In this document: one piece after another, positions 60,516 to 64,000 of the stretch
Layout: each line of letters begins with the position of its first letter
How positions within the stretch are numbered: position 1 is the first letter of the stretch
NCBI GenBank assembly: GCA_021770245.1
Contig: JAETRI010000007.1
Coordinates: forward strand, 1 to 64,000
Length of the DNA: 64,000 nt
Direction: 5' to 3'
From: Lachnospiraceae bacterium
Lineage (GTDB): Bacteria; Bacillota; Clostridia; Lachnospirales; Lachnospiraceae
Translations under genes and position numbers: made by a program
The notes under the pieces: generated by a model
Told to the model about the DNA's origin: nothing
Database searches by the model: none
The model's input: the letters and a program-made list of their open reading frames with translations, nothing else

Positions 60516-61673
60516 ATGAAAGAGTTAAAGATCGGTGTGGTGGGAACGGGATTCATCGGAGGCAGGCATATGGATGCCATCGGCAGAATCCCCGGCGCAA
60601 AGGTGGTGGCAGTGGCAGACCCCTTTATAGAGAAAGCGAGGGGAATCGCGGAAGGCTTGGGAGCGAACGCCTATTCTTCTGTGGACGAGATGCTGGAGAA
60701 GGAAGAGCTGGATGTGGTACATAACTGTACGCCTACCAATATGCATTATGAAGTGGATGCCAAGGCGATAAAGGCCGGTAAACATCTGTATTGTGAAAAA
60801 CCCCTTTCTCTGGACGCAAAGGAGGGGGAGGCGCTCGTGGCTCTCCTGAAGGAACATCCCGTGGCAAACGGCGTGAACCTGAATTACCGCATGAATGCCC
60901 TGGTCCAGGATATGCACGAACAGGTGCAGAAAAAAAAGACGGGAAGAAGCTTCCTGGTCACCGGCAGCTATGTGCAGGACTGGATGATGAACAAGGATGA
61001 TTACGACTGGCGCCTGGATCCCAAGAACGGCGGCGCATCCCGGGCGATTGCGGACATCGGTTCCCATTTGTTCGATACGAGCCAATATGTATTGGGGAAA
61101 AAGATTACGGCGGTCAATGCCCATCTGATGGTGATGCATCCCGTAAGGCTTCGTTATGAGAAAACGGGAGGGACGTTCGCCAAGGCCAAAGGAAAGCTTC
61201 TGGGGGAAATCCGGGTGGTGAATGAGGATGCGGCCAGCATCATGGCCCGGTTTGAGGACGGTACCGAAGCGCTGTTCCAGGTATCGCAGATTTCGGCAGG
61301 GCATAAGAACGATATGCGGATCCGGTTCGATTTTGAGACCTGCTCCCTGGAGTGGAGGCAGGAGGAAAATAACCTGCTCTACATCGGGCACAGGGATGAA
61401 CCCAACCAGATCAAACACAGGGAGGCGGGCGCGCTGGAAGCGGAAGCGGCGGCATTTACCGATCTCCCGGCAGGACACCCGGAAGGATGGAACGACGTGC
61501 TTTATCAGGCGATCCGCGCATTCTATGAATCCATCCGTACGGGAAGCTACAAAAAGGGGAAGGTTCCCTACGCGACGGTCGCGGAAGGGGCCTGGATCAT
61601 GAAGATTATAGAAGCCTGCCTGGCCAGCGATGCCTGCGGCAGATGGGTGGATGTGCAAACAGGTATATCGTGA
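60516..61673 (+). CDS. Gfo/Idh/MocA oxidoreductase B
   Basis: A protein of 385 residues. GVVGTGFIGGRHMDAI for NAD(P), CEKPLS with the Lys, and DIGSHLFDTSQYVLG with the His and Asp of the usual active site. It is longer than its neighbour and only distantly related to it. It is preceded by a GCCGCCTGCGGCGGC stretch and a GAGGA site, and followed by the Opp permease. Confidence 0.92.
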   Translation: MKELKIGVVGTGFIGGRHMDAIGRIPGAKVVAVADPFIEKARGIAEGLGANAYSSVDEMLEKEELDVVHNCTPTNMHYEVDAKAIKAGKHLYCEKPLSLDAKEGEALVALLKEHPVANGVNLNYRMNALVQDMHEQVQKKKTGRSFLVTGSYVQDWMMNKDDYDWRLDPKNGGASRAIADIGSHLFDTSQYVLGKKITAVNAHLMVMHPVRLRYEKTGGTFAKAKGKLLGEIRVVNEDAASIMARFEDGTEALFQVSQISAGHKNDMRIRFDFETCSLEWRQEENNLLYIGHRDEPNQIKHREAGALEAEAAAFTDLPAGHPEGWNDVLYQAIRAFYESIRTGSYKKGKVPYATVAEGAWIMKIIEACLASDACGRWVDVQTGIS

Positions 61674-61686
61674 AAACAGATTGAAA

Positions 61687-61712
61687 TGCCCGCTAAAGCA
61701 GGCAGATGGGAG
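61687..61712 (+). repeat. Hairpin-plus-GGGAG module before oppB
   Basis: TGCCCGCT/AGCAGGCA (61687-61704) followed by GATGGGAGTTAG and the ATG at 61718. The hairpin ends four bases before the Shine-Dalgarno sequence. It matches the module at 26814 and that of mecA. Confidence 0.65.
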
Positions 61713-61717
61713 TTAGC

Positions 61718-62665
61718 ATGCGTAAATATATCATCAAGCGCCTTCTCATTATGATTCCGGTATTCTTCGGAATGACCGCCCTGGTGTTCTTCCTGTCCAA
61801 CATGACGCCGGGCTCGCCGGTGGATGCCATGATCACGCCGGAAATGAATGCGGAGGATATTGCGGCGCTGGAACATAACATGGGCCTGGATCAGCCGATT
61901 TATGTACAGTATTTTAAATGGCTGGGACGCCTGTTCCAGGGCAATCTGGGGAATTCCTACCGCACCAGCCAGCCTGTAATCCGGGATATCGGGGAGCGGG
62001 TGGGCCCCACGCTGATGCTGACACTGACCGTATTGGTGCTGGCTATCCTGATCGGGGTCACCCTGGGGGTGCTGGCGGCCTGCAAGCCCTACTCTCTGTG
62101 GGATACGCTGGCTTCGGGGCTTTCGTTCCTGGGATCCAGTATGCCGGGATTCTTCGTAGCGCTGATCCTGATCTACCTTTTCTCGGTTAAGCTGGGATGG
62201 CTTCCCACGGGCGGTATGTATACCAACGCCAACACCCATTCCTTTGGGGATCTGCTGACCCATCTGATCCTTCCTACCGTATCCATGGCACTCGCTTCCG
62301 CCGGGAACTATATCAGGCAGACCCGCAGCGCCATGCTGGAGGTGATGGGCGAGGAATATGTGAAGATGGCCCGGGCAAAAGGAATGCGGGAGCGGGTGGT
62401 CCTCTATGTCCACGCACTGCGCAATGCCATGCTTCCCATCGTGACCTGCATCGGGATGTCGGTTCCCGGCCTGGTGGGAGGCGCCGTAATCATAGAGCAG
62501 ATCTTCGGATGGCCCGGCATGGGAAGCCTGATGGTACTGTCCGTCAATTACCGGGATTATCCGGTGATTATGGGGATTACCATGTATATAACGGTGGCGG
62601 TACTTCTCACAAACCTGATTATGGATCTGGTATATGCCATCCTGGATCCCCGGATCAGAGCCTGA
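61718..62665 (+). CDS. oppB: Oligopeptide ABC permease, OppB type
   Basis: A protein of 315 residues with six helices, the first MRKYIIKRLLIMIPVFFGMTALVFFLSN. The conserved N-terminal extracellular part (TPGSPVDAM, GLDQPIYVQYFKWLGRLFQGNLGNSY) and EAA loop (EEYVKMARAKGMRERVVLYVHALRNAM) are typical of DppB/OppB. Start 61718 follows the GGGAG of the hairpin module. Confidence 0.93.
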   Translation: MRKYIIKRLLIMIPVFFGMTALVFFLSNMTPGSPVDAMITPEMNAEDIAALEHNMGLDQPIYVQYFKWLGRLFQGNLGNSYRTSQPVIRDIGERVGPTLMLTLTVLVLAILIGVTLGVLAACKPYSLWDTLASGLSFLGSSMPGFFVALILIYLFSVKLGWLPTGGMYTNANTHSFGDLLTHLILPTVSMALASAGNYIRQTRSAMLEVMGEEYVKMARAKGMRERVVLYVHALRNAMLPIVTCIGMSVPGLVGGAVIIEQIFGWPGMGSLMVLSVNYRDYPVIMGITMYITVAVLLTNLIMDLVYAILDPRIRA

Positions 62666-62681
62666 CGCGGCATGGAGGTTA

Positions 62682-62812
62682 GATTGAAAAATAAGCCCGA
62701 TGGCTTATTTTTCAATCCCAATTTGTGCCGCAGGCGGCCCAAATTGAATCGCAGATGAGAAATCGCATTCGCAATTTCTCATCGCGCTGCCGCAAAGGAC
62801 GCGGCATGGAGG
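62682..62812 (+). repeat. Composite multi-hairpin repeat, copy 4, carries the oppC ribosome binding site
   Basis: GATTGAAAAATAAGCC/GGCTTATTTTTCAATC (62682-62717), CAATTTG/CAAATTG around GCCGC/GCGGC (62719-62746), GATGAGAAAT/ATTTCTCATC (62754-62783), TGCCGC/GCGGCA (62788-62806), then GGAGG (62808-62812) six bases before the oppC ATG. It fills the whole gap between oppB and oppC. Confidence 0.85.
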
Positions 62813-62817
62813 TTATC

Positions 62818-63693
62818 ATGAAGACGGATAAAAACAACAGGACAAAAAATGTTTTTCTGAAAGATGCGGCGGGAAGGTTCCTCCGGCATAAGGTGGCCAT
62901 GGTTTCCCTGTGTATCCTGGTGGTGGAGATCCTGGCGATCCTGCTGCTGCCTGCGATCATGGACCTGGATCCCTTCAGCTCCCATCCGGGCCAGTTTGCG
63001 GCCGCTCCCAGCGCAGAGTTTGTGTTCGGTACGGATGATGTGGGAAGGGATGTATTTTCCAGAATCGTTTACGGAGGCAGGGTTTCCCTTTCGGTGGGAT
63101 TTATCGCGGCGATCATCAGCGCCCTGATCGGGGTGCCGCTGGGGCTTCTGGCGGGCTTCTACGACGGCGTGGTGCGGGGGATCATTATGAGGCTGGTGGA
63201 TATCTTCATGTCCTTCCCGTCCCTGGTGATCCAGCTGGTCCTCGTTACGGTACTGGGAGCGTCTGCCAGATCCCTGATGCTGGTGCTGGGCTTCCTGGGC
63301 TGGACCGGTTATACAAGGCTGGTATACAGTAAGGTGCTTTCCGTAAAGGAAGAGGTCTATGTGGAGGCGGCCAAGTCCACGGGCGCCACGGACTTTACGC
63401 AGATGGTCAAGTACATCCTGCCCAATTCCATGGCGCCGGTATTCGTAACCTTCAGCTTTGCGGTGGCGGGCAACATCCTGGCGGAAAGCGGGCTTTCCTT
63501 CCTGGGGCTTGGGGTACAGCTTCCCACGCCTACCTGGGGAAATATGATCCGCGATGCCCAGACGCTTTCCACGCTGATGTACCGTCCCTGGATGTGGATT
63601 CCGGCCGGTATCGTCCTGGTGGTAACTGTTGTATGTATCAACTTCGTCGGAGACGGCCTGCGCGCAGCCCTGGATCCGAAGATTAAGATATGA
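62818..63693 (+). CDS. oppC: Oligopeptide ABC permease, OppC type
   Basis: A protein of 291 residues. Cytoplasmic N-terminus, helix at about 30-50, the OppC motif FGTDDVGRDVFSRIVYGGRVSL, EAA loop (EEVYVEAAKSTGATDFTQMVKYILPNS) and a closing GDGLRAALDPKIKI. Start 62818 has GGAGG at the end of the hairpin repeat; longer in-frame extension would read through the repeat. Confidence 0.93.
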   Translation: MKTDKNNRTKNVFLKDAAGRFLRHKVAMVSLCILVVEILAILLLPAIMDLDPFSSHPGQFAAAPSAEFVFGTDDVGRDVFSRIVYGGRVSLSVGFIAAIISALIGVPLGLLAGFYDGVVRGIIMRLVDIFMSFPSLVIQLVLVTVLGASARSLMLVLGFLGWTGYTRLVYSKVLSVKEEVYVEAAKSTGATDFTQMVKYILPNSMAPVFVTFSFAVAGNILAESGLSFLGLGVQLPTPTWGNMIRDAQTLSTLMYRPWMWIPAGIVLVVTVVCINFVGDGLRAALDPKIKI

Positions 63694-63710
63694 CGGAGGG
63701 AGGTATAGAC

Positions 63711-64000
63711 ATGGAAGATGCGGTATTGTTGAAGGTTGACCATCTCAAGACCTTCTTTCGGACCAAAACAGGCATCCTGCCGGCGGTAAACGGTGTGAGT
63801 TTCACCCTGAAAAGCGGGGAAATCCTGGGCGTGGTGGGGGAATCCGGCTGCGGAAAGAGCGTGATGAGCATGTCCATCCTGAAGCTGATCGAGAAATACG
63901 GCGGCAAGGTGCAGGAAGGAAGTTCCATAGAGCTGCAGGGAAAACAGATTCTGGATCTGCCGGAAAAGGTGATGTGCGATCTGCGCGGCAAGGAGATATC
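63711..64000 (+). CDS. oppD: Oligopeptide ABC ATPase, OppD type, 5' part
   Basis: The first 96 codons of an ATPase; it runs off the right edge. MEDAVLLKVDHLKTFFRTKTG, then GVVGESGCGKSVMSMS (Walker A with the Opp-type ESGCGKS), as in OppD/DppD. GGAGGGAGG precedes the start. Confidence 0.92.
   Translation, partial: MEDAVLLKVDHLKTFFRTKTGILPAVNGVSFTLKSGEILGVVGESGCGKSVMSMSILKLIEKYGGKVQEGSSIELQGKQILDLPEKVMCDLRGKEI

Overview
The window looks like chromosome from a low-to-mid GC Gram-positive anaerobe of the Clostridia, most likely family Lachnospiraceae. The evidence is the block rpsF-ssb-rpsR-gdpP-rplI-dnaB, a cwlD-type amidase, a MecA adaptor, strong AGGAGG ribosome binding sites and TTGACA/TATAAT promoters with 17-base spacers, and many protein types usual in that family (DUF368, DUF951, DUF1858, UPF0597, SIR2, SRAP). 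There is no rRNA gene, complete tRNA gene or CRISPR array.

Layout. Positions 1-2500 are a scar of mobile DNA: the start of a conjugative-element protein, IS21-like terminal repeats, a tRNA-3'-end-like attachment site, the C-terminal stub of a tyrosine integrase, an AbrB/RelE toxin-antitoxin pair and a truncated ABC permease. Positions 2500-8330 hold a deaminase, a zinc-ribbon membrane protein, a two-component system whose kinase has an apparent frameshift in a T-run, a DUF368 lipid-carrier transporter and a lipoprotein. Positions 8568-21733 form a carbohydrate island: a GH78 rhamnosidase, a CUT1-type ABC importer, and a convergent operon with a GDPD-like enzyme, a YesN/YesM sensor pair and two glycosidase-like TIM barrels. 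The importer and the convergent operon share a near-identical promoter of about 70 bases with the same internal spacing.

Positions 22000-35983 hold a DMT transporter, SRAP, HD, GNAT and GH13 proteins, YccF, a HelD-type helicase fused to what looks like the N-terminal beta-sandwich of a GH31 glucosidase, an esterase, a DUF5722 protein, a C26 amidotransferase, a sirtuin and DUF951. Positions 36000-43930 are the ribosomal/replication block, a MerR regulator, a ferredoxin, DUF1858 and mecA. Positions 44000-53015 hold a small protein behind a leader of about 500 bases, a GH18 protein, an amidase and a two-component system with its FtsX-type ABC transporter. Positions 53030-64000 hold two paralogous LacI repressors, each divergent from a metabolic transcription unit with a matching promoter/operator (UPF0597 desulfidase; aminopeptidase-M24 peptidase-two MocA oxidoreductases-Opp transporter).

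A recurring feature not explained by the genes is a family of intergenic multi-hairpin repeats near 15.4, 26.8, 45.1, 47.0 and 62.7 kb, with smaller hairpin-plus-Shine-Dalgarno modules at 43.9 and 61.7 kb. Their stems change with compensating bases, and several copies supply the ribosome binding site of the next gene. Three further very long hairpins (24-32 bp stems) sit at 30.8, 42.7 and 55.7 kb. All calls are by eye from sequence; no database search or folding program was run.
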